Source: Rhodocyclaceae bacterium UBA2271
Lineage (GTDB): Bacteria > Pseudomonadota > Gammaproteobacteria > Burkholderiales > Rhodocyclaceae
DNA length: 54,728 nt
Assembly: GCA_002347405.1 (NCBI GenBank)
Contig: DDXB01000045.1
Span: forward strand, 1 to 54,728
Reading direction: 5' to 3'
Shown here piece by piece: positions 41,606-50,882 of this stretch. The notes beneath the pieces were generated by a model. It made no database searches. It saw only the letters and a list, made by a program, of their open reading frames with translations, and was not told the origin of the DNA. The position numbers and the translations under genes are program-made. The stretch's first letter is position 1. Each line of letters begins with the position of its first letter.

Positions 41606-42031
41606 TTGAGCGAGGCGGCACATCACTTGGCGAGCGTCCGCAGGCGACTCGCTGGCATGCTTTACGAGTCACTGCTGCTCCTGGGGGTTCTATCGGCATT
41701 GGTACTGTTGCCGAATCTGATTGTCGGCGTCATCTGGCAGGTCGCCATGCCAGGGTGGGCTCTTTGGGTGAACGTTGCACTCGCTGCCGGGCTCTACTTT
41801 GTCTATCAATGGCACCGCAACGGCCAAACGCTGGCCTTGAAAACCTGGCGGATTCGGATCGTGACATCTGCTGACGGTCAGCCCCCATCAATCACGCGCG
41901 CCCTGTTCCGCTACCTGTTGGCCTGGCCGTCGGTTTTGTCAGTTGTCGGCCTGCTCTGGGCATTGATAGACCGGGACAGGCAATTTCTGCATGACCGACT
42001 ATCGGGCACTCGCATAATCAGCGTACCCTGA
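41606..42031 (+). CDS. RDD-family membrane protein
   Basis: 141 residues with RDD features: VRRRLAGMLYESLLLLGVL at the N-terminus, KTWRIRIV, and the C-terminal DRDRQFLHDRLSGTRII. Three membrane segments. The start is TTG 41606 with GAGGAG ten bases upstream, the third TTG start in this operon. Function unknown, possibly transport. Confidence 0.82.
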   Translation: MSEAAHHLASVRRRLAGMLYESLLLLGVLSALVLLPNLIVGVIWQVAMPGWALWVNVALAAGLYFVYQWHRNGQTLALKTWRIRIVTSADGQPPSITRALFRYLLAWPSVLSVVGLLWALIDRDRQFLHDRLSGTRIISVP

Positions 42032-42102
42032 AGCCCGGGACTGTCGCTCTCTGCTGCTCGGCGCCGGTTTGACTAATATGTCCGCGCCAAGGCAGGCAGA
42101 CT

Positions 42103-43194
42103 TTAACGTCGTTCAACCCACCAGAGCATTGATCCCGCCGCCAACAGGAATATTACGCTGGGTGTCATGGCAGCCACGAGCGGCTGCCAACTGTTGATTA
42201 CGCCCAAGTGCGAAAACAGGCCATTCAGCATGTGAAACAGGATCCCCAGCATCACTCCCGCAAATACCTTGACGCTTACGGCGCCCATGCGGCTATGCGC
42301 ATAGGCGAAGGGCAACGCCAGCGCCATCATCACCAGGGTTGCCAGTGGGTAAATCAGCTTCTTCCACAATGCAATTTCATAGCGTTGGGTTTTTTGCTGG
42401 TTGGCGCTCAGATGCTGGATGTATTGATACAGGTTAACCAGGGACATACGTTCGGGAACGACCAGCAATACTGACAGGATGTCCGGGTTGAGTGCCGATT
42501 GCCATACCAGTTCATCGTGGCGCGACACCTGCGCTCGTTCATTACCCGACTGCAGGTCGAACTGGGTCTGTACGACACTTGTTAAGAGCCAGTGGTTTGG
42601 CGGGATAAATCTGCCTTCCGCTGCCTCGCTGATCGATTGCAGGCGATATGCGTCGTCAAAGCCATACACCCTAATCTTGCGCAAACTGGCGTCAGGTAGG
42701 ACTTCGCGGACGTTGATGAATGACATGCCGTCCTTCACCCACAAGCCAGAGCGAAACTCCTGCCCCACCAGTTTGCTCTTTGCCGTCAACCGCAACTGCT
42801 GCGCTGCGCGCTCAGTTGTCGGCGCAACAAATTCGCCTAGTACGAAAGTCAGTACAACAAAGACAACGCCGACCTTCACCAGTGTCAGCAACAATTCACC
42901 GGTCGACAAGCCCGAAGTGCGCAATACTGTAATTTCAGAGTGCTGCGCCAACAGGGTCAGGGCATACAGCGACCCGATCAGAACGGCTATTGGAAAAATC
43001 TCGTAGGCTCGGCCGGGCAGGGTCAGCGCGACATAGCCGACTGCGTGCTGCAATTGATAGCTGCCCTTGCCAACATCGGCCATTTCATTGATCAAATCAA
43101 AAAAGGCGAACAGCGCTAGAAAGGCAACCAGCACGAGCAGGGTCGCACCATAAATTTCACGTGCCAGATGGCGCTCGTAAACTTTCAACGCCAT
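42103..43194 (-). CDS. lptG: LPS export ABC permease LptG
   Basis: 363 residues from ATG 43194 (MALKVYERHLAREIYGATLL). Six membrane segments in two groups flank a periplasmic beta-jellyroll (about 140-260). With LptF and LptB it extracts lipopolysaccharide from the inner membrane and passes it to LptC. It overlaps the lptF 3' end by ten bases. Confidence 0.93.
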   Translation of the reverse strand: MALKVYERHLAREIYGATLLVLVAFLALFAFFDLINEMADVGKGSYQLQHAVGYVALTLPGRAYEIFPIAVLIGSLYALTLLAQHSEITVLRTSGLSTGELLLTLVKVGVVFVVLTFVLGEFVAPTTERAAQQLRLTAKSKLVGQEFRSGLWVKDGMSFINVREVLPDASLRKIRVYGFDDAYRLQSISEAAEGRFIPPNHWLLTSVVQTQFDLQSGNERAQVSRHDELVWQSALNPDILSVLLVVPERMSLVNLYQYIQHLSANQQKTQRYEIALWKKLIYPLATLVMMALALPFAYAHSRMGAVSVKVFAGVMLGILFHMLNGLFSHLGVINSWQPLVAAMTPSVIFLLAAGSMLWWVERR

Positions 43195-44273
43195 AACCGC
43201 CACACCGAAAAGACTGCCAGTCGCTTCCAGAACAACAGGATCAGGGTGATGAACATCAGCACATGCACCGCCCATACTCCGATCTCGAACGGCAGGCGTC
43301 CCTGGGCCACCCAAGCCTGACTGACTGACAGCAGGTTGCTATAGATCATAAACGTCAGAAGGGCAAAAAGCAGGTTATTGGTGCGGCCCGCGCGCGGATT
43401 GACAAATGACAAAGGGATCGCCAGCAAGGCAAGCGTCAGGGCAGAAAGCGGTACTCCAATCCGCCACAATAACTCTCCTTGACTGGCTGGATTGATGTCA
43501 AGCAAGAGCTCCCAAGTAGTCATGCTCTTCGTGGATTTGTCGATATCCCGGTTTTCGCGCGTTTCGATACGCATGGCATACCGCTCAAATTCCATGACAC
43601 GATACTGCGCGGCACCGGCTTCAGCTTCGTAGCGCCGACCTTGTGTCAGCACGATGAATTTGTCACCATTCGCCGCCACCTCGGTATGGCCTTGTGCAGC
43701 AGCCATGACGCCCAGGCGGCCATGTTGCATCGAATTGATGAAGATGTTTTTTACTTTATCTTCCTGCCCGTCGATACTCGCCACCGATTCGACAAAGAAT
43801 ACCCGGTCACCCCGCGCCGACTCCTTGAATGCACCCGGGCTGACGCGCGCCACATCGTCGCGCTGATCCATGCGATCCTGATATTCGGCACGCTTGCTCA
43901 GTGCCCACGGCGACAAGAACAGGGCCAATACCGCGATGACCAGCACGATAGGCAGCGCAAAACGGAGCACCGGGCGCATCCAGGCGGTCAGCGGCACACC
44001 GGCGGAGAACCAGATCGCCATCTCGGAATCGCGATAAACACGCGACAATGAAAGCAGGATGGCTATGAACAGGGTCAAGGAAAGCAGCACCGGCAGATAA
44101 TTTAGCGCGGAGAAGCCGAGCAATGCGGCGACCGCCTCGGAGGTGATGCGCCCCCCGGCGGCCTGACCGAGCAGTCGAATCAGCTGCGTGGTCAGCAGAA
44201 TCGCGAACAGGGCGACAAAAACCGCAGCGGCCGTCTGGGCAAATTCACGCTGGGCAGCGCGGAGAAATATCAT
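43185..44273 (-). CDS. lptF: LPS export ABC permease LptF
   Basis: 362 residues from ATG 44273 (MIFLRAAQREFAQTAAAVFV). It has the same six-helix plus periplasmic-domain layout as LptG, with the LptF-type ending (AGRTNNLLFALLTFMIYSNLL). First gene of lptFG, divergent from pepA across a 167-bp intergenic region in which I find no convincing promoter. Confidence 0.93.
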   Translation of the reverse strand: MIFLRAAQREFAQTAAAVFVALFAILLTTQLIRLLGQAAGGRITSEAVAALLGFSALNYLPVLLSLTLFIAILLSLSRVYRDSEMAIWFSAGVPLTAWMRPVLRFALPIVLVIAVLALFLSPWALSKRAEYQDRMDQRDDVARVSPGAFKESARGDRVFFVESVASIDGQEDKVKNIFINSMQHGRLGVMAAAQGHTEVAANGDKFIVLTQGRRYEAEAGAAQYRVMEFERYAMRIETRENRDIDKSTKSMTTWELLLDINPASQGELLWRIGVPLSALTLALLAIPLSFVNPRAGRTNNLLFALLTFMIYSNLLSVSQAWVAQGRLPFEIGVWAVHVLMFITLILLFWKRLAVFSVWRLWR

Positions 44274-44440
44274 CGTTGTTGCCGGAACAAGAGGGGTTGG
44301 GGATTTGCGGCCAAAATGAATAACCAACGTGAAATGCAGTGCTGATGGGGAGCGACTCCGATGACTTTATCCGCGTCAAATAAGCGGGCGCCAGTAAAAT
44401 TGCTTAAACTTCACGTTTTTCCATTTTCAAGGAGTACGCG

Positions 44441-45958
44441 GTGGAATTTAGCATAAAGAGCGGCAGCCCGGAAAAGCAGAGAACTGCTTGCGTCGTCGTC
44501 GGCGTCTTTGAATCGCGCAAACTATCCTTGCCGGCAGAATTGCTCGACAACGCTGCCCGCGGTTATCTTTCCGACCTGTTGCGACGTGGTGACATGGAAG
44601 GCAAGGCCGGCAGCACCTTGCTGCTGCACAAGGTCCCCGGTGCGGAAGCCGAGCGCATCTTACTGGTCGGTCTCGGCAAAGAGCGCGAATTCCGTGAAAA
44701 GGAATATCGCGCCGCAATTGCCACGGCAGTCCGCACCCTGAATGAAACTGGCGGCTTTGATGGCACGGTCTACCTCACCGAACTGCCGGTAAAAAAACGC
44801 AGTGTCGCATGGCGCGTCAGGCAAGCCGTCCTGGTGGTCGAGGAAACGCTTTACCGCTTCGATCAAATGAAATCGAAAAAGGACGACGTGCGGCGCCCCC
44901 TGCGCAAGTTGACCTTCTGTGTCGAACGCCGCACCGAGCTGGCCGCTGCCGAACTGGCCCTGACTGAAGGTCAGGCCATTGCCAGCGGCATGAGTTACAT
45001 GAAAGACCTCGCCAACCTGCCCGGCAATGTCTGCACACCCAGCTATCTGGCCAAGCAGGCCGGCATCATGGCCAAGGAGCATGGTCTGCAAGTAGAGATT
45101 CTCGATCGTGCCGCCATGGAAAAACTTGGCATGCATTCGCTGTTGGCTGTATCGATAGGCTCGCACCAGCCTCCGCAATTCATCATCGTCAAGCACATGA
45201 GTGGCAAAGCCGATGCCAAACCCATCGTACTGGTAGGCAAGGGTGTCACTTTCGACACGGGAGGCATTTCGCTCAAGCCCGCCCCCGAAATGGACGAGAT
45301 GAAATATGACATGTCGGGTGCCGCCAGCGTATTGGCCACCATGAAATCGGCTGCCCTGATGAAATTGCCGCTCAACATCATCGCCGTTGTGCCGGCCGTT
45401 GAAAACATGCCCGGTGGCGGCGCCGCCCGTCCCGGCGACATCGTTACCTCGATGTCCGGCCAGACCGTTGAAATTCTCAATACCGATGCTGAAGGCCGGC
45501 TGATTCTTTGCGATGCGCTGACTTATGTCGAACGATTTGAACCCGACTGCGTCGTCGATGTCGCCACGCTCACCGGCGCCTGCGTCATCGCCCTGGGGCA
45601 TGTGGTCAGCGGCCTGCTGGCCAACGATGACGGACTGGCGCGCGAACTGCTCGACGCAGGCTTGGACAGCTGGGACCGCGCCTGGCAGATGCCACTGCTT
45701 GAAGATTATCAGGAGCAACTGAAGAGCAATTTTGCCGACATGGGCAACATCGGCGGTCGGCCGGCTGGCACGATTACCGCCGCCTGCTTCCTGTCGCGCT
45801 TTACCAAGAAGTACGACTGGGCGCATCTCGACATTGCTGGCACAGCCTACAAGTCGGGCAAGGAGAAAGGCTCGACCGGTCGGCCGGTGCCGCTGCTAAC
45901 CCAGTTTCTGATCGATCGCGCCGCGAAAGTCGGCGCTGGCGGGACGGCGCAAAAGTAA
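44441..45958 (+). CDS. pepA: Leucyl aminopeptidase PepA
   Basis: 505 residues, M17 family. The metal-binding and catalytic motif is NTDAEGRLILCDALTY, with VGKGVTFDTGGISLKP upstream. The start is GTG 44441 with AAGGAG before it. The last ten residues (KVGAGGTAQK) extend past the usual end and are encoded by the dispersed 24-bp repeat at 45926-45949. PepA is a hexameric exopeptidase and in some bacteria also a DNA-binding protein. The lptF/pepA divergent layout is common. Confidence 0.95.
   Translation: MEFSIKSGSPEKQRTACVVVGVFESRKLSLPAELLDNAARGYLSDLLRRGDMEGKAGSTLLLHKVPGAEAERILLVGLGKEREFREKEYRAAIATAVRTLNETGGFDGTVYLTELPVKKRSVAWRVRQAVLVVEETLYRFDQMKSKKDDVRRPLRKLTFCVERRTELAAAELALTEGQAIASGMSYMKDLANLPGNVCTPSYLAKQAGIMAKEHGLQVEILDRAAMEKLGMHSLLAVSIGSHQPPQFIIVKHMSGKADAKPIVLVGKGVTFDTGGISLKPAPEMDEMKYDMSGAASVLATMKSAALMKLPLNIIAVVPAVENMPGGGAARPGDIVTSMSGQTVEILNTDAEGRLILCDALTYVERFEPDCVVDVATLTGACVIALGHVVSGLLANDDGLARELLDAGLDSWDRAWQMPLLEDYQEQLKSNFADMGNIGGRPAGTITAACFLSRFTKKYDWAHLDIAGTAYKSGKEKGSTGRPVPLLTQFLIDRAAKVGAGGTAQK
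45926..45949. repeat. Dispersed 24-bp repeat copy (3' end of pepA)
   Basis: Identical to 54520-54543. Inverted relative to, and one mismatch from, the copies at 15070-15093 and 29482-29505. It forms the coding end of pepA. Confidence 0.75.
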
Positions 45959-45969
45959 GCCATTCACCC

Positions 45970-46419
45970 ATGACGCACATCACCTTCCTGCATGGTGCGG
46001 CCGACCGCATCCAGTCCGCCGCCCAATGGCTGCAAAAAACTTGGGGCGAGCGCCAAGCTGAGCTGCCTGCGGTATTGGTCTATGTCCCAGACGCCGATCA
46101 GGCCACGCGCCTGGATCGCCTGCTCTGGACACAGCCGCCGCTGGCCTTTTTGCCGCATTGCCGGATCGACTCCCCGCTTGCTGGCGAAACGCCCATCTTG
46201 CTGGCCGAAAAACTGGATCAGGATCGGGGCGGGGTGGGCCAGGAGAGTTGCCTGCTTAACCTCGGCAACACCCTGCCAGCGACGTTTTCACGATTCGAGC
46301 ATCTTGTCGAAATCGTCAGCACCGACGAAGGTGACCGCCTGCCGGCACGGGAGCGCTTCAAGTTTTATCGGGAGCGCGGCTATGCGATCGAGAGTCGCGA
46401 TATTTCTGATGGTTTGTGA
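45970..46419 (+). CDS. holC: DNA polymerase III chi subunit
   Basis: 149 residues: MTHITFLHGAADRIQSAAQW, then VYVPDADQATRLDRLLWTQPPLAFLPH, the HolC pattern linking the clamp loader to SSB. It sits 11 bases after pepA. Its stop overlaps the next ATG as TGATG. Confidence 0.92.
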   Translation: MTHITFLHGAADRIQSAAQWLQKTWGERQAELPAVLVYVPDADQATRLDRLLWTQPPLAFLPHCRIDSPLAGETPILLAEKLDQDRGGVGQESCLLNLGNTLPATFSRFEHLVEIVSTDEGDRLPARERFKFYRERGYAIESRDISDGL

Positions 46420-46832
46420 TGGCTCAGGATAACGACATCATCACTCAGGCCGATGCGCTCATGCGACGCCATCGCAGTTTCGTCGCCCGCGTCGCAGAGG
46501 TAGCGAACCCGGCAGCCACCCCAGACGCTCCTGACAATGCAGAAAACGACAGCGAAATTCCTTTGCTGACGGAAGTGGTTGATGCTGCTGCCAAAGCAAT
46601 GGCAGACACTCCACACGACATTGATGGCGTGCTGAAAGCTCTGCGAGAAGACGTTGAAAGTGAGCTTTCGGACTGGCTCGTCGAGGTCTTGCCCGCCGCA
46701 GTAGCAAACGCCAGTCAGAATATTCTCACCGAACTGGATGCCAAGGCACGCCACACCCTGCTGCCGCGCCTGCTGGAAAAGCTTGAGGCGCGCCGCAATG
46801 CTGACCAAGGTTCCGAATCACCCTCGGTATAA
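46419..46832 (+). CDS. Conserved unknown protein between holC and valS
   Basis: 137 residues, acidic and helical (IPLLTEVVDAAAKAMAD ... LLEKLEARRNADQGSES), with no signal or membrane segment and no recognised motif. ATG 46419 overlaps the holC stop; a GTG three bases earlier is possible. It ends 40 bp before valS. Confidence 0.7.
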   Translation: MAQDNDIITQADALMRRHRSFVARVAEVANPAATPDAPDNAENDSEIPLLTEVVDAAAKAMADTPHDIDGVLKALREDVESELSDWLVEVLPAAVANASQNILTELDAKARHTLLPRLLEKLEARRNADQGSESPSV

Positions 46833-46872
46833 TCGCTCCCCCCTGCTTCACCTGAATAAAGCTGATCTTTTC

Positions 46873-49767
46873 ATGGAACTCGCAAAAAGTTTCGAGCCCG
46901 CCGAAATCGAGCGGCGCTGGTACCCCGTTTGGGAATCGAACGGCTATTTCGCCGCCGGCCTCGACATCACCAAGACCCCGGCCAAGGATGGTTTCTGCAT
47001 CCTGCTGCCGCCACCCAACGTCACCGGCACGCTGCACATGGGCCATGGTTTCAACCAGGCCATCATGGATGCGCTGACGCGTTACCACCGCATGCGTGGC
47101 GCCAACACGCTGTGGCAACCAGGCACCGACCATGCCGGCATCGCCACGCAGATTGTCGTAGAGCGCCAACTAGACGCGCAGGGCACCAGTCGCCACGAAC
47201 TCGGCCGCGAAAAGTTTCTTGAAAAGGTCTGGGAGTGGAAGGAATACTCGGGCGGTACCATCACGCGCCAGATGCGCCGGCTCGGCACCTCGCCCGACTG
47301 GACACGCGAGCGTTTCACCATGGATGCCGGCCTGTCGAAAATCGTCACCGAGACTTTCGTCCGCCTCCACAAGGAAGGCCTGATCTATCGCGGCAAACGT
47401 TTGGTGAATTGGGACCCGAAGCTGCTTACCGCTGTCTCCGATCTTGAAGTGGTGAGCGAGGAAGAAGACGGCTTCATGTGGGAAATCCGTTATCCCTTTG
47501 TCGATGCCGAAGGCGGGCTTACCGTCGCCACCACGCGACCGGAAACCCTGCTCGGCGACGTCGCTGTCGCCGTCAATCCCGAGGACGCACGGTACTCGCA
47601 CCTGATCGGCAAGCAGGTCCGTCTGCCCCTGTGCGACCGCAGCATTCCGATCATCGCCGATGCCTATGTTGACAAGGAATTTGGCACCGGCTGCGTCAAG
47701 ATCACGCCGGCACACGACTTCAATGACTGGCAGATCGGTCATCGGCACGGCCTGACGCCGCTCTCAATACTCACCCTTGATGCGCGCATCAACGAACATG
47801 CCCCCGAGAAGTACCGGGGCATGGACCGCTACGCGGCACGCAAGCTCATTGTCGCCGACCTCGAGGAGCAGGGTCTGCTTGCTTCGACCAAGCCGCACAA
47901 GCTGATGGTGCCACGTGGCGACCGTACCGGCGTCGTCATCGAGCCGATGCTCACCGACCAATGGTTTGTCGCCATGTCGAAGCCCGGCGCGGACGGCACG
48001 AGCATCGCCGGCAAGGCCCTTGAATGCGTGAGTTCGGGCGAGATCAAGTTCTTCCCCGAGAACTGGGTCAACACCTACAACCAGTGGCTCAACAACATCC
48101 AGGACTGGTGCATCTCGCGCCAGCTCTGGTGGGGCCACCAGATCCCCGCCTGGTACAGCGACGACGGCCGCATCTATGTGGCGCACGACGAAGCCGAAGC
48201 TTATGCACTGGCGCAAAGCGATGGCTACACAGGTGGACTCGAGCGCGACCCCGATGTGCTCGACACCTGGTATTCCTCGGCGCTCTGGCCCTTCTCGACG
48301 CTCGACTGGACTCCCGAGTGGCCGGCAAAGTCAAACCCCGCGCTCGACCTCTACCTGCCTTCGACGGTGCTCGTGACCGGCTTCGACATCATCTTCTTCT
48401 GGGTGGCGCGCATGGTAATGATGACCAGGCACATCACCGGCAAGATTCCCTTCAAGCATGTCTATGTGCATGGCCTGATCCGCGACGCGGAAGGCCAGAA
48501 GATGAGCAAGTCGAAAGGCAACGTCCTTGACCCGATCGACCTGATCGACGGCATCAGCCTCGATGATCTGGTCGCCAAGCGCACCACCGGCCTGATGAAC
48601 CCCAAACAGGCCACGCAGATCGAGAAACGCACGCGCAAGGAGTTCCCGAACGGCATCGCCGGCTTTGGCACCGACGCGCTGCGCTTCACCTTCCTGAGCC
48701 TCGCCAGCCCCGGCCGCGACATCAAGTTCGACATGCAGCGCTGCGAAGGCTATCGCAACTTCTGCAACAAACTATGGAACGCCAGCCGCTTTGTGCTGAT
48801 GAACTGCGCTGACCAGGACTGCGGTCTTGAGACGCACGACAAGGCGGCCTGCCACGGTGATTATCTTGACTTTTCGCCCGCCGACCGCTGGATTGTCAGC
48901 CTGTTGCAGCGGGTCGAGGCCGATGTCGCCAAGCACTTCGCCGACTATCGCTTCGACTTGCTCGCCAAGGCCATTTACGAGTTCGTCTGGGACGAGTATT
49001 GCGACTGGTATGTCGAACTGGCCAAGGTGCGTCTGCAGAACGGCTCGCCCGCCCAGCAGCGCGCCACCCGGCGCACGCTGGTACTGGTGCTTGAAACCGT
49101 CCTGCGCCTTGCCCATCCGCTGATCCCCTTCATCACCGAGGAACTCTGGCAGCAGGTCGCCCCCGTTGCCGGACGCATGAAAGTCGGTGTGACCGAAGGA
49201 AATCCCCGTGGGACTGGTGAGACGGCGACTAGTGTGGCGCCAGAAGAAACCGTGATGCTCCAGGTCTATCCGGCAGCCGATATCACACGCTGCGATCCCT
49301 TCTCGGAAGCCTGGGTGGCGACTCTCAAGTCACTGATCACCGCCTGCCGCAGCCTGCGCGGCGAGATGAACCTGTCCCCCGCCCTGCGTGTTCCCCTGAT
49401 CGGTTCAGGAGTCGGTGCTGGCGATACGGCGGCCCTGAAGGAATTTGGCCCATATCTGGCAGCACTGGCCAAATTGTCGGAAGTGACTGCCGTCGACAAT
49501 TTGCCCGACAGCGATGCTCCAGTCCAGATCGTCGGCAATTTCCGCCTGATGTTGAAGATCGAAATCGACGTGGCCGCCGAAAAGGAACGGCTTGGCAAGG
49601 AACTCGCCCGCGTCGAAGGCGAAATCGTCAAGGCGGGAAAGAAACTGTCCACCGAGAGCTTCGTCGCGCGCGCGCCTGCTGCCGTTGTGGCACAGGAACG
49701 TGAGCGCCTGGCGAACTTCCACTCCTTGCGAGAGAAGCTCGCCAGCCAGCTCGACAAGCTTGCCTGA
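46873..49767 (+). CDS. valS: Valyl-tRNA synthetase
   Basis: 964 residues. HIGH near 53 (GTLHMGHGFNQ), KMSKS near 542 (GQKMSKSKGNVLDP), and a C-terminal coiled-coil arm (AAEKERLGKELARVEGEIV). Two stretches look like repeat-derived insertions near the anticodon-binding domain: residues encoded by 49180-49228 (KVGVTEGNPRGTGETATS) and by 49405-49432 (SGVGAGDTAALK). The longer open frame upstream of ATG 46873 overlaps the previous gene and is not coding. Confidence 0.96.
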   Translation: MELAKSFEPAEIERRWYPVWESNGYFAAGLDITKTPAKDGFCILLPPPNVTGTLHMGHGFNQAIMDALTRYHRMRGANTLWQPGTDHAGIATQIVVERQLDAQGTSRHELGREKFLEKVWEWKEYSGGTITRQMRRLGTSPDWTRERFTMDAGLSKIVTETFVRLHKEGLIYRGKRLVNWDPKLLTAVSDLEVVSEEEDGFMWEIRYPFVDAEGGLTVATTRPETLLGDVAVAVNPEDARYSHLIGKQVRLPLCDRSIPIIADAYVDKEFGTGCVKITPAHDFNDWQIGHRHGLTPLSILTLDARINEHAPEKYRGMDRYAARKLIVADLEEQGLLASTKPHKLMVPRGDRTGVVIEPMLTDQWFVAMSKPGADGTSIAGKALECVSSGEIKFFPENWVNTYNQWLNNIQDWCISRQLWWGHQIPAWYSDDGRIYVAHDEAEAYALAQSDGYTGGLERDPDVLDTWYSSALWPFSTLDWTPEWPAKSNPALDLYLPSTVLVTGFDIIFFWVARMVMMTRHITGKIPFKHVYVHGLIRDAEGQKMSKSKGNVLDPIDLIDGISLDDLVAKRTTGLMNPKQATQIEKRTRKEFPNGIAGFGTDALRFTFLSLASPGRDIKFDMQRCEGYRNFCNKLWNASRFVLMNCADQDCGLETHDKAACHGDYLDFSPADRWIVSLLQRVEADVAKHFADYRFDLLAKAIYEFVWDEYCDWYVELAKVRLQNGSPAQQRATRRTLVLVLETVLRLAHPLIPFITEELWQQVAPVAGRMKVGVTEGNPRGTGETATSVAPEETVMLQVYPAADITRCDPFSEAWVATLKSLITACRSLRGEMNLSPALRVPLIGSGVGAGDTAALKEFGPYLAALAKLSEVTAVDNLPDSDAPVQIVGNFRLMLKIEIDVAAEKERLGKELARVEGEIVKAGKKLSTESFVARAPAAVVAQERERLANFHSLREKLASQLDKLA

Positions 49768-49773
49768 CAAGTA

Positions 49774-49797
49774 GAAAGGGGCCTGGCGGCCCCTTTC
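49774..49797 (+). terminator. Terminator of valS
   Basis: GAAAGGGGCC (49774-49783) pairs with GGCCCCTTTC (49788-49797) around a 4-nt loop, seven bases after the valS stop. Confidence 0.75.
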
Positions 49798-49810
49798 TCT
49801 TCCACGCTAC

Positions 49811-49884
49811 GTCGTCATTCCGGCACAAGCCGGAATCCAGTGAAGTCAGGCACATGGACCCCGGCCTGCGCCGGGGTGACAAAA
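49811..49884. repeat. REP-like double hairpin
   Basis: Two palindromes, ATTCCGGC-acaa-GCCGGAAT and CCCCGGC-ctgc-GCCGGGG, form a typical intergenic REP pair. The second half (49855-49880) recurs at 54474-54499 with one mismatch. Confidence 0.75.
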
Positions 49885-49902
49885 TAACGGCGCGTCCCCA
49901 GC

Positions 49903-50781
49903 TTACTGCGGCGTATAGGTGCCGCCGGCTACTTTCGCCATCATTTCAGCGGTGCTGTCCGGGTGACTGGAGATGCCCATGAACTGGAACATGCCCAGAT
50001 CCGGCCAGGCCAGCGCGGTACGATAGCGGCCAAACAGGGCATAAGCCTTGTTATCGACCACGTAAATTTCCCACGGCAACGCAGCGATATGCTCGGGGCC
50101 GATCTTCTTCGCCCACCAGCCTTCGCCATACTCCGCATCGTTGGTCGCCACGCCGAATACCGCAAGCTTCTTGTCCGCGACCACGACCTCATACACCTTG
50201 GCCGTTTTGGCAACGCCCTTGGCGAGGTTATCGCGAATGGTTTTCACCGCTTCGTCAAAGTTGCCGTAGGTCTTCAGTTCGCTTTTTTCGTGGAAGCGTT
50301 CCATGCCCGCCATGTAGCGGTAAGTCGGCAGATTTTCGACCTTCACGTCCCCGCCAAAGGTCTTGCCTGCTCCCAGCGCCTTTTTCAGCTTCTCGGCAGT
50401 TTCCTTCACGACCCCGTCGGCCTTGGCATAATTCTGACGCAGATAAGCGCGCTGCCAGTATTCGAGGTTGAGGTAAGACACCGAGCCATCCGCCTTCACG
50501 CCGACACGGATCGGCAGGCCAACCACGGCTGAACCGCCCAGCTGCAACATAGCCGCCGAAAAGTCCGGTTCGGTTACCACGATCGAGCCATACTGCGGAA
50601 TACCGGCCGGCATGTGCTGGCCGATCACGGTAAAGCCCGCTGCGGTCAGCTTCTTTTCAGTCGCCGCCATCGCCGCCTTCAGGTCGCTTCCCGCCACCTT
50701 GTCGGCGGTGACATAGGGCTGCAAGGCATGCGCCAGCAGGGAAAAAACAGCAAGTACAACACCGGCCAGGACTTTTTTCAT
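49903..50781 (-). CDS. Periplasmic protein of unknown function
   Basis: 292 residues with a signal peptide (MKKVLAGVVLAVFSLLAHA). It has a possible DUF302-like fold in the first half (ATEKKLTAAGFTVIGQHMPA ... VVGLPIRVGVKADGSVSYLN) and an unassigned second half ending in a Trp/Tyr-rich segment (ALFGRYRTALAWPDLGMFQF). Its own terminator-separated unit lies downstream of the FadL gene on the same strand. Its function is not known; family assignment is weak. Confidence 0.6.
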   Translation of the reverse strand: MKKVLAGVVLAVFSLLAHALQPYVTADKVAGSDLKAAMAATEKKLTAAGFTVIGQHMPAGIPQYGSIVVTEPDFSAAMLQLGGSAVVGLPIRVGVKADGSVSYLNLEYWQRAYLRQNYAKADGVVKETAEKLKKALGAGKTFGGDVKVENLPTYRYMAGMERFHEKSELKTYGNFDEAVKTIRDNLAKGVAKTAKVYEVVVADKKLAVFGVATNDAEYGEGWWAKKIGPEHIAALPWEIYVVDNKAYALFGRYRTALAWPDLGMFQFMGISSHPDSTAEMMAKVAGGTYTPQ

Positions 50782-50839
50782 GATGCCTCCTTGGGTTTAT
50801 TTACTTTATGGGTCAGGCGTACTTATCGAATCTGTTATG

Positions 50840-50866
50840 AAAAAGGCCGGCATAGCCGGCCTTTTT
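50840..50866. terminator. Terminator of fadL (bidirectional)
   Basis: A 12-bp stem (50840-50851 with 50855-50866) has A5 and T5 at its ends, 17 bp beyond the fadL-like stop on the minus strand. Confidence 0.85.
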
Positions 50867-50882
50867 GGTCATTCCGAACCTG

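Noticed and set aside
44274..44440. Overlapping divergent promoters between lptF and pepA
   Set aside because: TTGACG and TAAAAT-like hexamers occur but none pair at 16-18 bp spacing, so no site is reported.
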